Under the pieces are notes generated by a model. The model saw only the letters and a program-made list of their open reading frames with translations, ran no database searches and was not told the DNA's origin. The translations under genes and the position numbers were made by a program. Shown here piece by piece: positions 1 through 10,535 of a stretch of 64,000 bases of DNA. The DNA is from Arion vulgaris (lineage: Eukaryota; Mollusca; Gastropoda; Stylommatophora; Arionidae): the NCBI GenBank assembly GCA_020796225.1, contig CM036755.1:39512306-39576305 (forward strand), written 5' to 3'. Each line of letters begins with the position of its first letter. Positions within the stretch are counted from its first letter, which is position 1.

Positions 1-200
1 AGCTTAAGCGGTAGTGGGCTCGATCACAACCCAAGATTACCTGGTGGGCGTCTGTAGCTTCAGCGGTAGTGAGTTCGATCACAACCCAAGATTACCTGGT
101 GGGCGTCTGTAGCTTCAGCGGTAGTGAGCTCGATCACAACCCAAGATTACCTGGTGGGCGTCTGTAGCTTCAGCGGTAGTGAGCTCGATCACAACCCAAG
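1..200 (+). repeat. 55-bp tandem repeat of a SINE head
   Basis: About 3.6 direct copies of a 55-bp unit begin at positions 1, 56, 111 and 166. Each carries the core CGATCACAACCCAAG, which is also the 5' part of the SINE-A family seen elsewhere in the window. The last copy runs into a SINE-A body, so this looks like local expansion of the tRNA-like head. Confidence 0.85.
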
Positions 201-415
201 GATACTTATTCAACTCAAGGATACAAATTCTGCGGCAGTCAATTTGGAAGCAAATTCATTCTCCTGGGAAAAAGCGGTAAAATGGACTTCACCGATCAGC
301 ATCAATGGCAAACTACTGAACGTATAAGTGGTGCCTAGAAAATCGACGACTCATTTACTGTGGTTGATGAAGATGTCATGTAAAGGATATGCCACAATTT
401 TCATTGTCAATATAC
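166..415 (+). mobile_element. SINE-A copy (tRNA-headed)
   Basis: The body shares the block GTATAAGTGGTGCCTAGAAA and an end like ATATGCCACRATTTTCATT with copies at 13.4, 15.6, 30.9, 40.8 and 55.2 kb. In the better copies the head has a box-B-like GGTTCAAAC. I name it SINE-A for this report only; the family is not identified. Confidence 0.75.
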
Positions 416-849
416 CAACTATGACATCAAAAACAGCTGCGACTATGACAACTCCTTTTGTTTTTGTGGGAGCCAATGCCTAGCACAGTACAGACTAAAA
501 TATTAGTATGACTGCTAGCTTTTTAGCCATAAGGTTTACATCAGTTTTAGTGATGAATATCCGTTAACTGTTATCTCTGCTTTAGAAAACCAAGACATTA
601 TGAGTATCCATATTATTGTTTACTTTATTCTCTAGTGGATCTTTCCAGAGATCTAGTCCTCTATAAAGAAGATTCTTGGGGATTCTGTCATTTTGGGGAA
701 GAGGTGTTATCATGGAACCGCCAACACATAAGTTCTTCCAGCAATCTCTTTCCTCTGCAATGCAGACAAATGTGGGTTTTCTAGCTGTTTTACTTATTCC
801 TAATCTATGTAAGTGTTTGTTGAGTCTGCAGTGACCGGTCGTATGCAAA
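416..849. other. no recognisable gene
   Basis: AT-rich sequence. Open frames here are short and unlike known proteins. It contains no REV3L exon that I can recognise. Confidence 0.5.
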
Positions 850-1105
850 TACAGGGTGCTCAAGATAAAAGTAGCCCCATTTACAACAAAAGTTGCCAGT
901 TACCTATTGCATTGTGTCTATTTACTTTTAAACCGGTTCTGACTAGCTCATTCTACGTCACGTTTGTTCATCACCTCTTCCCCCACTACAATTACACACC
1001 ATCACACAACCTTGACCTATACTACGTCATAATTGAACCTCATTTTCATAAATATATGCCAGATTAGCTCCATTGATAGGCTACTTTTATCTTGAACACC
1101 CTTTA
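850..1105. mobile_element. mariner-like short inverted-repeat element
   Basis: An imperfect terminal inverted repeat of about 24 bp (left CAAGATAAAAGTAGCC at 861-876, its complement at 1079-1094) bounds about 255 bp. A TA dinucleotide lies at or near both ends, as expected for Tc1/mariner insertions. The interior has a short open frame with no transposase motif, so it is probably non-autonomous. Confidence 0.6.
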
Positions 1106-2070
1106 TAATGACCTGGTCTGTTCTGCTAAGGTCTTTGAGGAAGTCTTTTCCATAATCATATCCAGTGTTTGTCTTCCAGTCTACTGTAGATTTTCTCTGT
1201 ATGAGGGTTATAACCTCTGAAAGAAAAGACAGTGGTTGATAAATTTATTCTTTGCCACCATAACTCATGATATGAAAAATGGGTTACCTAAAAATGAACA
1301 ACAAAAGAGACCCCTCTTACAGAGACCTCTAAGATTGCTGCCAGAGCTACGGAGTTCGTACTTTGAGCAATATTCTCCGCAGGTGGCGAGACATTTCTGT
1401 GGAGAGAGAATTAGCCATAGGGGTCATCTTTTGCGATCGCCCGCTCTCAACGCAGGCGGAAGTCATGATACCTGGTATTGCGCTTCTGACTGATTTTTGC
1501 GTGAGGCCTGCTTACCATTTGACTGGTGTCCTCGACATGCAGTGGGCCTTCGCAGGTGCAGCCATATAGGGTAAAAGCCAGTGCAATGAAGTGAATCCTT
1601 CAGCTTTAGACCCTTTTAGAACAACAAAAGTGACAAGTGACTGCAACCAACAAAATCAAATCTTGAGATAGGATCAATAAAATGCTTTAAAAAATGTAAT
1701 ATTACCTATGCAGGTGAGTCTTATGAGAGTACCACTTGGAGAGACTGCGAAAGGAATACAATGGGATGCGGTGATGAAGTACATGATACGCAACGTTCTC
1801 AAAGCTGTAGACATTCAAGGTGACCTGAAACATCATTAAAGTTATCAGTTATATGAGGACTATCATCATAGCACTCGGACATGTCCATAGGTGCTCGATC
1901 TCCGCCTCAGTAAATCCAACAGCCCAACACGCCAATTTGATATTGATTAATCAATCTCTTTGCATATTTAGTATGTTGTTCTTTTCGGGCTACACCAATA
2001 TTGACACCCATCTCTCTCAATCTGGTCAGCGAGTGAGATTCACAGCCCTGAAACTCCTCTGTTCGGAAAG
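1106..2070. other. intronic or intergenic sequence, repeat fragments
   Basis: No gene is supported. The stretch at 1340-1400 (AGAGCTACGGAGTTCG and following) resembles the duplicated unit at 37.57-37.82 kb and the SINE-F pieces at 39.5 and 49.3 kb. The rest is unassigned. Confidence 0.4.
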
Positions 2071-2076
2071 ACTCTC

Positions 2077-2395
2077 TCAATGTGTGAAGAATGTCATTTT
2101 GATCCGTGAAGCTCCTTCTGATATTGTAGCGAAACCAGCCAATCTACCAGTTCGTTCATTACCACTGACTCCTGCGTGCCCAAGGACAAAAATGAAGGTG
2201 ATTTCTCTGATCATTGTCTGTACTAGTACCTTCACCCAGTTGCGTCTCATCATTTCTGATTTGACTTTACAAATAATGCTCATGGAAGTATTTAGTATTT
2301 CATTAAAGTATTTAGAGAAATACTTGCAGCATCTGGCCAAATAGATTAGAGCATGGCTCCCATGCGAGAGACCAGTCTTCAATTCAAGATAAGAC
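2077..2395 (-). pseudogene. LINE RNase H fragment
   Basis: The minus-strand translation contains GHAGVSGNERTGRLAG, the C-terminal part of the RNase H domain found in several non-LTR retrotransposon clades. The fragment is truncated on both sides. Related relics with GHxGVxGNxR lie at 3.4, 15.0, 49.6 and 50.9 kb. Confidence 0.75.
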
Positions 2396-2594
2396 CAAGG
2401 ATTTTTTTGTTGTGGGCATAAATGAAAAATCCTAACCTGAACAGCTTCGTTGCGACTGTACTAGCCATGCGGCCATTAAATTCTTCAAGCTCTCGTCCCA
2501 CCTGTCCTACACTGCACTAAAAAGTTGTACTACAGACAGTAACAACAGTTCTTTAGAGAAACACTTTAGATGGTATTAAAGGATACTATCACCA

Positions 2595-2910
2595 GTCCTA
2601 GTCCAGCCACTTGTCAATGAGGGATCTCTGGGCTTCTGGTGTCAGAATGAAAGACACTTCTTTACCGTAGTTCATTTCTCTCTTCATGGCTACCTGAAAA
2701 ATTGGTCTAAAAGCAGCTTCATTGCACCTGGTTTTCCTATATGGCTCCGTCCCTGTCAGCAGAGAGTGTTGCATAAAGCACAATCTCCATAGCTCCAGCA
2801 ACAATGCTAGGAATCTCATGAAAAAAATAGCATGTGATTTAGCCCAGATTCAAACCCACAATCTTCAGAATGATAGGCAAATGTATGAACCACTTTGCCA
2901 TAGAGACCCC
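2595..2910 (-). mobile_element. SINE-F copy (tRNA-like end)
   Basis: Read on the minus strand, the segment starts with a tRNA-like stretch with a box-B-like motif (TTTGAATC in complement near 2850) and continues into a body shared with 41.1 kb and 49.25-49.44 kb. Boundaries are approximate. Confidence 0.5.
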
Positions 2911-2929
2911 CCCCACTCATGGCCTCAGT

Positions 2930-3072
2930 TTAACTCTTAGTGGACCAGGGCAAAAGCCATGTTTTTACAAGTCATCTGTTTTAGAATTAAAAACGCCCTT
3001 CAGTGTGGCTCCTGGTAAAAAGGTGTCAAACCCAAAGCCCTGTAGTGTGGCGTTTGGTCCACAAGGAGTTAA
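2930..3072. mobile_element. TTAA-bounded MITE, copy 1
   Basis: Begins TTAACTCTTAGTGGACCA and ends with the diverged complement just before TTAA at 3069-3072. Length 143 bp with no coding capacity. It shares both ends with the copies at 9.58 and 42.35 kb. TTAA flanks are typical of piggyBac-type integration. Confidence 0.8.
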
Positions 3073-3429
3073 TACTGCTACTAACTTATCTGACTGTGCT
3101 ATCTGTAGTTATCAGTAACCATCCATATTGTTTGAGTCCCAGGATGATGTGATGTAGTTAATCACTTTTTTCATGACTTGAGAAATTTGATATAACTCCT
3201 AGATTGTTTTAACATTCCAAGTACCTAGTCGGGATGCTATTCTGGTAGAAAAAAGCAGATTCTCTGAACAACTTCCTTTCGGCATTGACCATGTAAAATC
3301 ATAGTTCCTACTACGGAGTCTTTCTCCTTCAAAGCTAGTATTCTTAAACATTGAGTATGATCCGAATGGTGGAGGCTGGTTCAGCGCGCTGGCAATGGAC
3401 TGAATCACTAGAAGCATCAACAATTTGCA

Positions 3430-3780
3430 GAATGACACTTATCTTCATTCCAGGGCACATGGGTGTCGTTGGCAATGAGAGAGCAAACAGGCTGGCTGGC
3501 TCTGCCACTATATCAGGATAATAATCAATGTGATACGCTCTCAGTTATGTGACATGGGCAAGTCTCAGAGATTGGAACGAGTTTGAGAATTAGGCGTTAA
3601 GTTTGGACATGCCAGACAGTGTTGTCTTTGTGGTAGAGAGAGAAGATATAGTAATCAACTTCTCATGGGTACGGTGAGCAAACGGACTTTGGGATAGCTG
3701 CTGCAGCGGAGGACAGAACACGAATGGGAATGCCCAATGTGTCTGGACGTCGATCGCATAACATAATTATACCAGGGGGC
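3430..3780 (+). pseudogene. LINE RNase H and 3' end fragment
   Basis: Around 3445-3520 the plus strand encodes IFIPGHMGV-VGNERANRLAG, an RNase H C-terminus. The following 250 bp, which include TGCTGCAGCGGAGGACAGA, form the element's 3' end. The same 3' end recurs at 32.90-32.97 kb and partly at 36.96-37.19 kb. Confidence 0.7.
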
Positions 3781-3989
3781 CAGCAAATGAATAGAGTTCA
3801 AATGATATTTTGAACGCCCTAATAGAGTGTGTTCACAAAGATGTTATTTAAACCAATCCACATCAACTACTAGATTGCAGGAGCTGGGATTTAAGATTGC
3901 AGTAGCAAGAAAAGAACGGTATAACAGGTATATGAGTAGGCTCATCAATCAAAATCGAACTGGTATGGTCAACATACAATCGCTCTTAA

Positions 3990-4800
3990 GCTCAGATCAC
4001 ATACACACCACAAAGAGTGGTTAACAAGTGGTCGATATGGAGCGTTCAAAGAGGAAGACTTGAGTGCATACATACCTCGTGACGAAGTACTCTCCACAGA
4101 TTGAGTACAATTCTTCCAGCGACATGTATTTCTGACATGTGATCTGCTCCCCACTCATCCTTCTCTGCACTGAAACGGTTATCACTCTTTGCATCTGAAT
4201 AACATCAAACAAAACATTTAGATTGACTAGAACCTGCAAAATGGAATTATCAAGAAGAAGAGGTAGATTGAGAAAAAGATGGAGTTGCACACATCTTAAA
4301 ACACAATATCACAGCATATCAAGTAACAGAGCTTGCACTAGCTCAGAAACCGATCATCAATTAAACATGCGATGCCTAAATGCAAAAGCACAGAAAGCTT
4401 ACCATGTGTGAAATGAAATGTTTGAGGAAGGCAGTGGGGTCACCAGGAAAGACAGACTACGAAATGAGGACATCAGAAGCAGAATGGGCATACCTTCATG
4501 CACCGAATACATTGAAATACAACAAATGCAGTAGTCTGGACATTTAATGAGAATGAAATACAACCAACCACCAATAACAACATACAATAAAAAGAATCAG
4601 GTTAGCCAACAAGGGAAGACCAAGAAAAAGATGGATAGGTATAAATGAAGACCACACTAAATAAACACGGATATAACACAACAAGGATAACTCATCTAGC
4701 CCTAGAACGCAAATTAAAGCTCCCACCCTACACTTACGGCAAGAGTGAACAACCAATTCCATCATCCACCTGGGGAAAGACAATAGACAATAGGAGTTCT
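3990..4800 (+). mobile_element. mosaic of SINE-C fragment and LINE tail
   Basis: Positions 3990-4060 are an inverted piece of SINE-C. Downstream are decayed LINE 3' fragments: the stretch at about 4550-4780, ending in CATCATCCACCTGGGG, recurs at 9.83-10.03 kb and 62.65-62.87 kb. Frames are broken by many stops. Confidence 0.55.
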
Positions 4801-5914
4801 ATAGAGATAAAAGTCACATAATCTCAATATAATTTCAGAAGAGAATAAGGAGTTTGAAGAACCCCAGAGAAGCATCTGAGCCAATGAATAGATCAATAAA
4901 TAGACAGTGAACAAATATTAGGAGCTTGAGAAAAAAAACTAATGAGTTAGTGCTTGAGCAACGCTGTGAGCTATGAATGTTACATGGAATGTTTTTTGCT
5001 GCGTCAACTGTGCGTTTGTTGTGGGTATTCAGAAAATGGCAGACAGCGGTTATGACGGACCGACTCAATCTGACGTATGCAGTGATATTGCGTGTGCAGA
5101 AAGCTGGACTTTATTGTGATTGATGTTCCCTTCGACATGAATTGCAAAATTCAAGTGATGAACAGTTTTGTGGTGACACTTTGGCGACGCCATATGCAGT
5201 TATGCGGTGTAGGTTGCTTTTGTGGCGAGTACGGCTGTTTAATTCTGGAATTTGTTCACACTACAGGAGACAGTTATTAGCATTTCATGTGATTTTCGTT
5301 GGCACAGGAACTGAGCAATTATGGGGTGATCCGTTGCAGTGAAGTTGGAGCCGTACATATGAAATATGAAGAAATAAAAATACCAAACACAGGATTCGAA
5401 CCACAAAACACCTTATTTTTTACGGCACCCATTGCCTAGCTCTACAGACAAACTGTTTAAGAACGCAACCAGTTAGCTCTTCTTTTCTCTATAAGGAGTT
5501 TCATTACACCATGTATTTAATAAACAGTGTCATCTATTGAACATAATTTAAGTAACCACAAGCGACCTGACCTTGAACTCGAGATATTCCAGAGCACATA
5601 TCTACATTCAGGTGGGCTGCTCTCTGCAGGAGGTAGCCCCATGACAACATCTGGATCTCAAACCCAACAAGAATATCTGGGTCCAACCTTTAGAAGAATC
5701 AAACAAAAACAAGAAGATAAAAAAATTAGAAAAAACAATTAAGTAATAGTGTATAGTATGAGAACACACATTGAGGAGACCCTGACAGCATCACGAGACA
5801 GGTCTCCGATGGAACTAAAGATAATATATTTAAGGGAAGATCCAGGAACACGTGGAGGAGGGAGTTGGATACGGAATGGAAGGAAATGGAAGCGAGTGGA
5901 GATATCTGGAATAT
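4801..5914. other. no recognisable gene
   Basis: Short overlapping frames only. A tRNA-like stretch near 5390-5460 (GGATTCGAACCAC reading plus) resembles a SINE head but has no clear body. No REV3L exon is seen. Confidence 0.4.
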
Positions 5915-6175
5915 ATGGCCTTGGATAGGAGGGGAAACCTTGGTTGCTGACCTATGCCTCCCTAAGGGTGAAGAAGATGGCCTTGGATAGGAAGGGAAAT
6001 CTTGGTTCCGGACCCATGACTCCCCAAGGGTGAAGGGCGAAGAAGATGGCCTTGGATAGGAGGGAAAACCTTGGTTCCGGACCCATGACTCCCCAAGGGT
6101 GAAGAAGATGGCCTTGGATAGGAGGGGAAAAACTTTGTTGCGGACCCATGCCTCCCTAGGGGGGAAGGACGAAGA
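5915..6175. repeat. about 65-bp tandem repeat, 4 copies
   Basis: Four units start with AAGATGGCCTTGGATAGGA and include GGACCCATGACTCCC. A single related unit occurs at 31.53-31.60 kb inside a LINE-like tail. The array is probably an expansion of a retroelement 3' end. Confidence 0.8.
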
Positions 6176-7084
6176 AGAAGTACAGTATGAGAACAATACA
6201 TAATCCAAGAACCAGGTTTGGGCCAATTGTCTTGTGGGAACCTCGGGAGTGGCAAAGAATATGGGAGTAAACCCAAACAGAAAATCCAAGAGTGAAGTGT
6301 CTAATGGGGACAGGTATCATGTGATGCTCCACCAGCAGCTTCTGCAACTAAACAAATACAGGATGGTGTGCTTGCACTACTCAGGACTCTTTCAGTGAAT
6401 TTGAGAAGGGGTAGTTATTTCTTGGATTACTACATACAAATAGCCAAGATATGCATCACAGACAGTTCCTTAGTCGACTGTGTCGCCCAAACCAACATAG
6501 AGGAGAATAGTTACGGGTTATAAGTCCAGCTCAATTGGCGTTGAGTATTGGGGATACCGCAGGTTGTCTTTTGCTGCGGTACATGCTACACATCCAAAAC
6601 TCATCGACTCCTGATACAAAGAGGTTGATGATGACAGCATGGGGTCTGCTGAAAAAAGTATTTGACCTATGCCCAGGAAAAATACAATTACTCCCTTGGA
6701 AGTCTTAAACCCTAATCCTCCTTCACAGTACTCTCCCTGGGACTGTACACATTTTTATCAGCAGTCCCACCACTGTTGGAAGCATTTCAGCAAAGCCTTT
6801 TTTGGGGATTGGATTATAGCTTGTCTGTTGTATTCCATATATATTCTTATGACTAAACAAGGGACCTCTCCGGATTAAAGAACAGTCATAAATCATGTCG
6901 GGAGAGAAGGGAGCCAGGCAAAGATTGTTGAACCTATCAAATAGTTTCCATTTAGATATTAAAAAACGTGTGAACAAATTTGATGCGATAACACTGCTCA
7001 AGTCATTCCATCATTTCTCTGCATATTAAAATCCAAAAAGAGTTTGCTACACTCACTTGGTGACTGCCAGCTACTGACAAACAA

Positions 7085-7265
7085 CTGAGGCAGAATGATA
7101 AACATGAGACAGGATGATAAACATATGAGACAGGACGATTAAGAAATGAGACAGTATGATAAACAAATGAGACAGTATAACAAAACAAATGAGACAGGAT
7201 GATAAACAAATGAGGCAGTATGATAAACAAATGAGACAGGATGATAAACATGAGACAGAATGATA
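7085..7265. repeat. 21-bp minisatellite
   Basis: Around eight to nine imperfect copies of ATGAGACAGKATGATAAACAA. It directly abuts the 57-bp repeat and shares its GATAAACA element, so the two arrays may have a common origin. Long open frames across it on both strands are a by-product of periodicity. Confidence 0.85.
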
Positions 7266-7545
7266 AACACACATGAGACACAGAGCTACTTACTGCACTA
7301 CAAGCTGGGTAAAAGTATGATAAACACAGATGTGACACAGAGCTACTTACTGCACTACAAGCTGGGTAAAAGTACGATAAACACAGATGTGACACAGAGC
7401 TACTTACTACACTACAAGCTGGGTAAAAGTATGATAAACACAGATGTGACACAGAGCTACTTACTGCACTACAAGCTGTGTAAAAGTAGGATAAACACAC
7501 ATGAAACACAGAGCTACTTACTGCACTACAAGCTGGGTAAAAACA
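7266..7545. repeat. 57-bp repeat carrying the REV3L splice donor
   Basis: Five copies at exact 57-bp spacing (landmark GAGCTACT at 7283, 7340, 7397, 7454 and 7511). On the minus strand every unit contains the last ~20 nt of the adjoining REV3L exon and its donor GTAAGTAGC. The copy at 7511 is the actual exon border; the other four lie in the intron. Confidence 0.9.
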
Positions 7546-8129
7546 CTGATCAAGTCCATCTCATCCTTGACATAAGTAACATCCAGACCTTCAATTCCAC
7601 ACTTGTTCAACAAAGTATCAGAAGCTGGACCTGCAGCAGCAGCAGATGCAGAAGTCGATCTTCCGTTGCCGTTCATTCCAGCTGCCGAAGTGGAAGCCTG
7701 AGGTGTGGATGGTTGAGGCTTGGATGCTTGTTGTTGAGGTGATGATATAGATATAGCAGCCTGGTTTGACAAACTAAAAGAAGGCTTCGTTGGTGGTGAT
7801 GATGATGATGAAGAACCAGATATGATTTGATCTGATACTGTCAATGAATCCTTAAAACCTGCACAATGAGATGTGGAAGGCACAGACGACATGTCCGCTA
7901 CTACAGTATTAATAGAGAGTTCTTCTTGCTTGTTCATTTCTGTTGTTCTGATCCATGAATCCAAATCAACAACGATAGCTCCTGTGATAGATCGTTGACC
8001 TTTCTCCGGTGGAATGTCATTTAAAACCGAATAGAAAATTACTTGAACTGCATCAAATTCTGGGTCAGGTCGTAGGTCACCTCTGGTCTCAATATGAAGT
8101 TCCAGACTCATAGCAGTAACATACTGGTA
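7522..8129 (-). CDS. REV3L: REV3L exon: start of polymerase B-family region
   Basis: 608-nt exon in phase 0 with an acceptor ending TTAACAG and a donor GCA|GTAAGTAG. Product: catalytic subunit of DNA polymerase zeta, which extends primers past lesions in the nucleus. The translation includes SLELHIETRGDLRPDPEFDA, which aligns with the first conserved block of the human REV3L catalytic half (SVEL..RTRRDL.PDPEFD). It ends with GIEGLDVTYVKDEMDL, matching human GITGLEVTYAADEKAL. Between them is a low-complexity insert rich in Ser, Gln, Ala and Pro (about 90 residues) that I do not recall in vertebrates. The exonuclease-like and palm/finger motifs would lie in exons beyond position 1. The ATG at 8111 is internal, not a start. 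Identification is from remembered family sequence. Confidence 0.93.
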
Positions 8130-8224
8130 CTGTTAAGAAATACAAGAATGACTACAGAACAGTAATAGAATATAATCAGTTATATAAGAACTATCATCAT
8201 AGCACTTCAAATATGTCCATAGAT

Positions 8225-8690
8225 ATTGGACAACAGAAGAAAGAAAGAAGAAGTACAGAAGTATGTAAGAAAGAAATGTGTACAGTAAACAGATAAGACA
8301 CTGGGCAACAACCTGGTAGCAGTGTGACAACAGAAGAAAGAAAGATGAAGTACAGAAGTATGTAAGAAAGAAATGTGTACAGTAAACAGATAAGACACTG
8401 GGCAACAACCTGGTAGCAGTGTGACAACAGAAGACAGAAAGAAGAAGTATAGAAGCATGTAACAAAGAAATGTGTACAGTAAACAGATAAGACACTGGGC
8501 AACAACTTGGTAGTAGTGTGACAACAGAAGACAGAAAGAAGAAGTACAGAAGTATGTAAGAAAGAAATGTGTACAGTAAACAGATAAGACACTGGGCAAC
8601 AACCTGGTAGCAGTGTGACAACAGAAGACAGAAAGAAGAAGTATAGAAGTATGTAAGAAAGAAAAGTGTGTGTATATAGTACACAGATAA
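8225..8690. repeat. 97-bp tandem repeat in a REV3L intron
   Basis: About five copies at 97-bp spacing (landmark GACACTGGGCAACAAC at 8297, 8394, 8491 and 8588). The array fills most of the 592-bp intron between two REV3L exons. The long minus-strand frames across it are periodic artefacts. Confidence 0.9.
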
Positions 8691-8721
8691 GACATACTAG
8701 ATGGCTTGCATACTCACAAAC

Positions 8722-8841
8722 CTTATGTAATGCCTTGCTACCCTGCATGCCTGTTTGAACAACTTTGAAGCCAAATGAGTTTTTGGGAGTAGGACCTTCA
8801 ATCTGTGATACCTCATCAATTCCAAGAGCAGAAATATGTCT
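8722..8841 (-). CDS. REV3L: REV3L exon (40 codons)
   Basis: 120-nt, phase 0-0 exon with acceptor CATTTCAG and donor AAG|GTTTGTGAG. It encodes a segment with VSQIEGPTPKNSFGFKVV and SKALHK, aligning with human TSQIDGPSLNNTYGFKVS and AKALHE just before the polymerase core. It joins in phase with the exons at 10536-11609 and 7522-8129. In yeast and human this linker lies between the REV7-binding region and the catalytic half. High confidence because both neighbours also match. Confidence 0.93.
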
Positions 8842-8889
8842 CTGAAATGACAAACATGTCCAGCATCTATAGATAAGGCATCACAAAGA

Positions 8890-9225
8890 GGTTACTGGGG
8901 TGTAAAGAATAGAATCACTGTTACCTGCCACACTTGTCGTAAGAGGCGACTATAAAGGTTGGGTGTGGGGCTAGCTACCCCACATCGTAAAAACACTAGA
9001 TGGCTACAGAACGGAGAGCGAACCGAGTAAACGCTGGCTGAAATCTGACACATCGCTGAAGGATAAGCACCAGAGCTCCAAATGGTGCTGAAGATGTGAC
9101 GAAACACACCAATGCTAAGGATGCATGAACCAGATTTCCACATGAATAGAATTTATGGGGAGATCTGGTACATCGGTCTGGGCGGTGATCGTGCGGGCAT
9201 GCACGCAAGAGAAAGAGATATAAGG
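8890..9225 (+). mobile_element. SINE-E copy
   Basis: Contains TCGTAAGAGGCGACT, GTGTGGGGCTAGCTACCCCAC and CAGAGCTCCAAATGGTGCT, shared with copies at 13.86, 31.19 and (inverted) 42.68 kb. The GTCGCCTCTTAYGAC core is also in SINE-C and resembles the conserved Nin-type SINE domain of metazoans; that link is inference. The right end has a GA-rich stretch. Confidence 0.7.
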
Positions 9226-9579
9226 CATTAATCAATTTCTCAACTATTTTCTTTATTTATTCTTTGTCTTTTGTTGTCACAGTGTTATAATATATAATAG
9301 CCGTCCATCGCAAGCGATGATGACAACAGCCTCGGACATATGCTGCTGCACCTCTCTGGTGTGTATGGAGGTGACTAAAGTCCAATCCAAGAACACAATC
9401 ACCTACCACAGGTGGCGCATACATGATCAAGGTTAGACATGTAGGTGCTGTGTGGTCTGTCTTTTCGTGCAGCTCGTTTACTCTGTGCCTAAAAGGCATG
9501 ATGATTCTCAGCTATGAGGATTCCTCTTTTGTTGTTACAGCACCACATCGTGTCTATATCAAAGCATTTCAGAGATACT

Positions 9580-9724
9580 TTAACTCTTAGTGGACCAGGG
9601 CAAAAGTCACGTTTTTACAAGCGTTTTCACGTTTTGATAACCAAACGCCACTTAGCGTGGCGGAATGTAAAAATGCGTCCACTTCAACGCCACTTAGCGT
9701 GGCGCTTGGTCCACTAAGAGTTAA
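9580..9724. mobile_element. TTAA-bounded MITE, copy 2 (best preserved)
   Basis: TTAACTCTTAGTGGACCA at the left is matched exactly by TGGTCCACTAAGAGTTAA at the right. Inside, the palindrome CGCCACTTAGCGTGGCG occurs twice (9648-9664 and 9691-9707). The 145-bp element could fold into a near-complete hairpin. TTAA target ends suggest mobilisation by a piggyBac-type transposase. Confidence 0.88.
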
Positions 9725-9824
9725 GAGTGTCTTTAAAGCAATTTTTCTGTCCACCAGCTGAACGTCTGCCCCCTTCTAGTTCGCCATACATCAACTGTTA
9801 CTGGCTTATAGAAAATGGAATACA

Positions 9825-10035
9825 ACCAACCACCAATAACAGCATACAATAAAAAGAGATCAGGTACTAGAGAAGACCAAGAAAAAGATGGATAGACAAT
9901 ATCAAGACAACACTAAGTAAACATGGATATAACACAAGGGCAACCCATCTGGCCCTGGAATGCAAATTAAAGCTCCCACCCCTACGCTTAACGGCAAGAG
10001 TGGCCAACCAATTTCATCATCCACCTGGGGAAAGA
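9825..10035 (+). mobile_element. LINE 3' tail fragment
   Basis: Nearly the same sequence as 4.55-4.78 kb and 62.65-62.87 kb, including ACCACCAATAAC and ending CCACCTGGGGAAAGACAAT. It is the 3' end of an RTE-like element whose reverse transcriptase part survives at 62.35 kb. Confidence 0.7.
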
Positions 10036-10324
10036 CAATTGACAAAAAGACTGTTACTGGATTATGGTTTTCTGTTTTTGTCCTGCAGTACTTTAGTAGC
10101 TTGGGTGGCGGATATTTTTCCTATTTACAGGACTGTTATGCGATCTATCCACCTTCTTTCGTGGTCTACCTCTCACCTTCTTTCCTGATGTTCTGTAGTA
10201 GAAACTCTGTATATAGGGAAGTGTGGTTGCATTCTTATCCAGTGGCACAACCACTTCATTCTTTGTTTCTCAATGTAATTCAAGCAAGGTTCTGTCCCAA
10301 TTTTCTTTCTAATGCTGATGTTGG

Positions 10325-10505
10325 TGACTGTCTTTTCTGGTGTTGTTAACTTTTTATCGTCTGCCTCCGAAAGGACTAGGGACTCGAATTCACCTACACT
10401 GAGATCAGAGATCTCTGTAAAAATATCCAGATGGCTCCACGAGGGAGCGAACCTGGTACCTTTGGTACGAGCACCTTATCTCTACGCCACAGGGACCCCT
10501 AGAGG
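10325..10505 (-). mobile_element. SINE-B head, minus orientation
   Basis: On the minus strand this begins with a tRNA-like head (GGTTCGCTCC as box B) and continues into a body shared with 32.56-33.08, 40.2, 45.9, 47.1, 53.5, 57.0 and 60.3 kb. It is truncated after about 180 bp. Confidence 0.75.
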
Positions 10506-10535
10506 AGTAAGTAAGTAGTTGAATAAGAAACTTAC

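Noticed and set aside
2598..2819. 73-codon minus frame as a possible next REV3L exon
   Set aside because: No similarity to the exonuclease-like region of REV3L; the sequence belongs to SINE-F.
7003..7509. 168-codon minus-strand frame rich in Ser, Cys, Leu and Tyr
   Set aside because: It is a translation of the 21-bp and 57-bp arrays; unit lengths divisible by three keep several frames open.
8133..8853. Overlapping minus-strand frames of 160-218 codons
   Set aside because: They read the 97-bp array in three frames. Only 8722-8841 inside the largest one is a REV3L exon.
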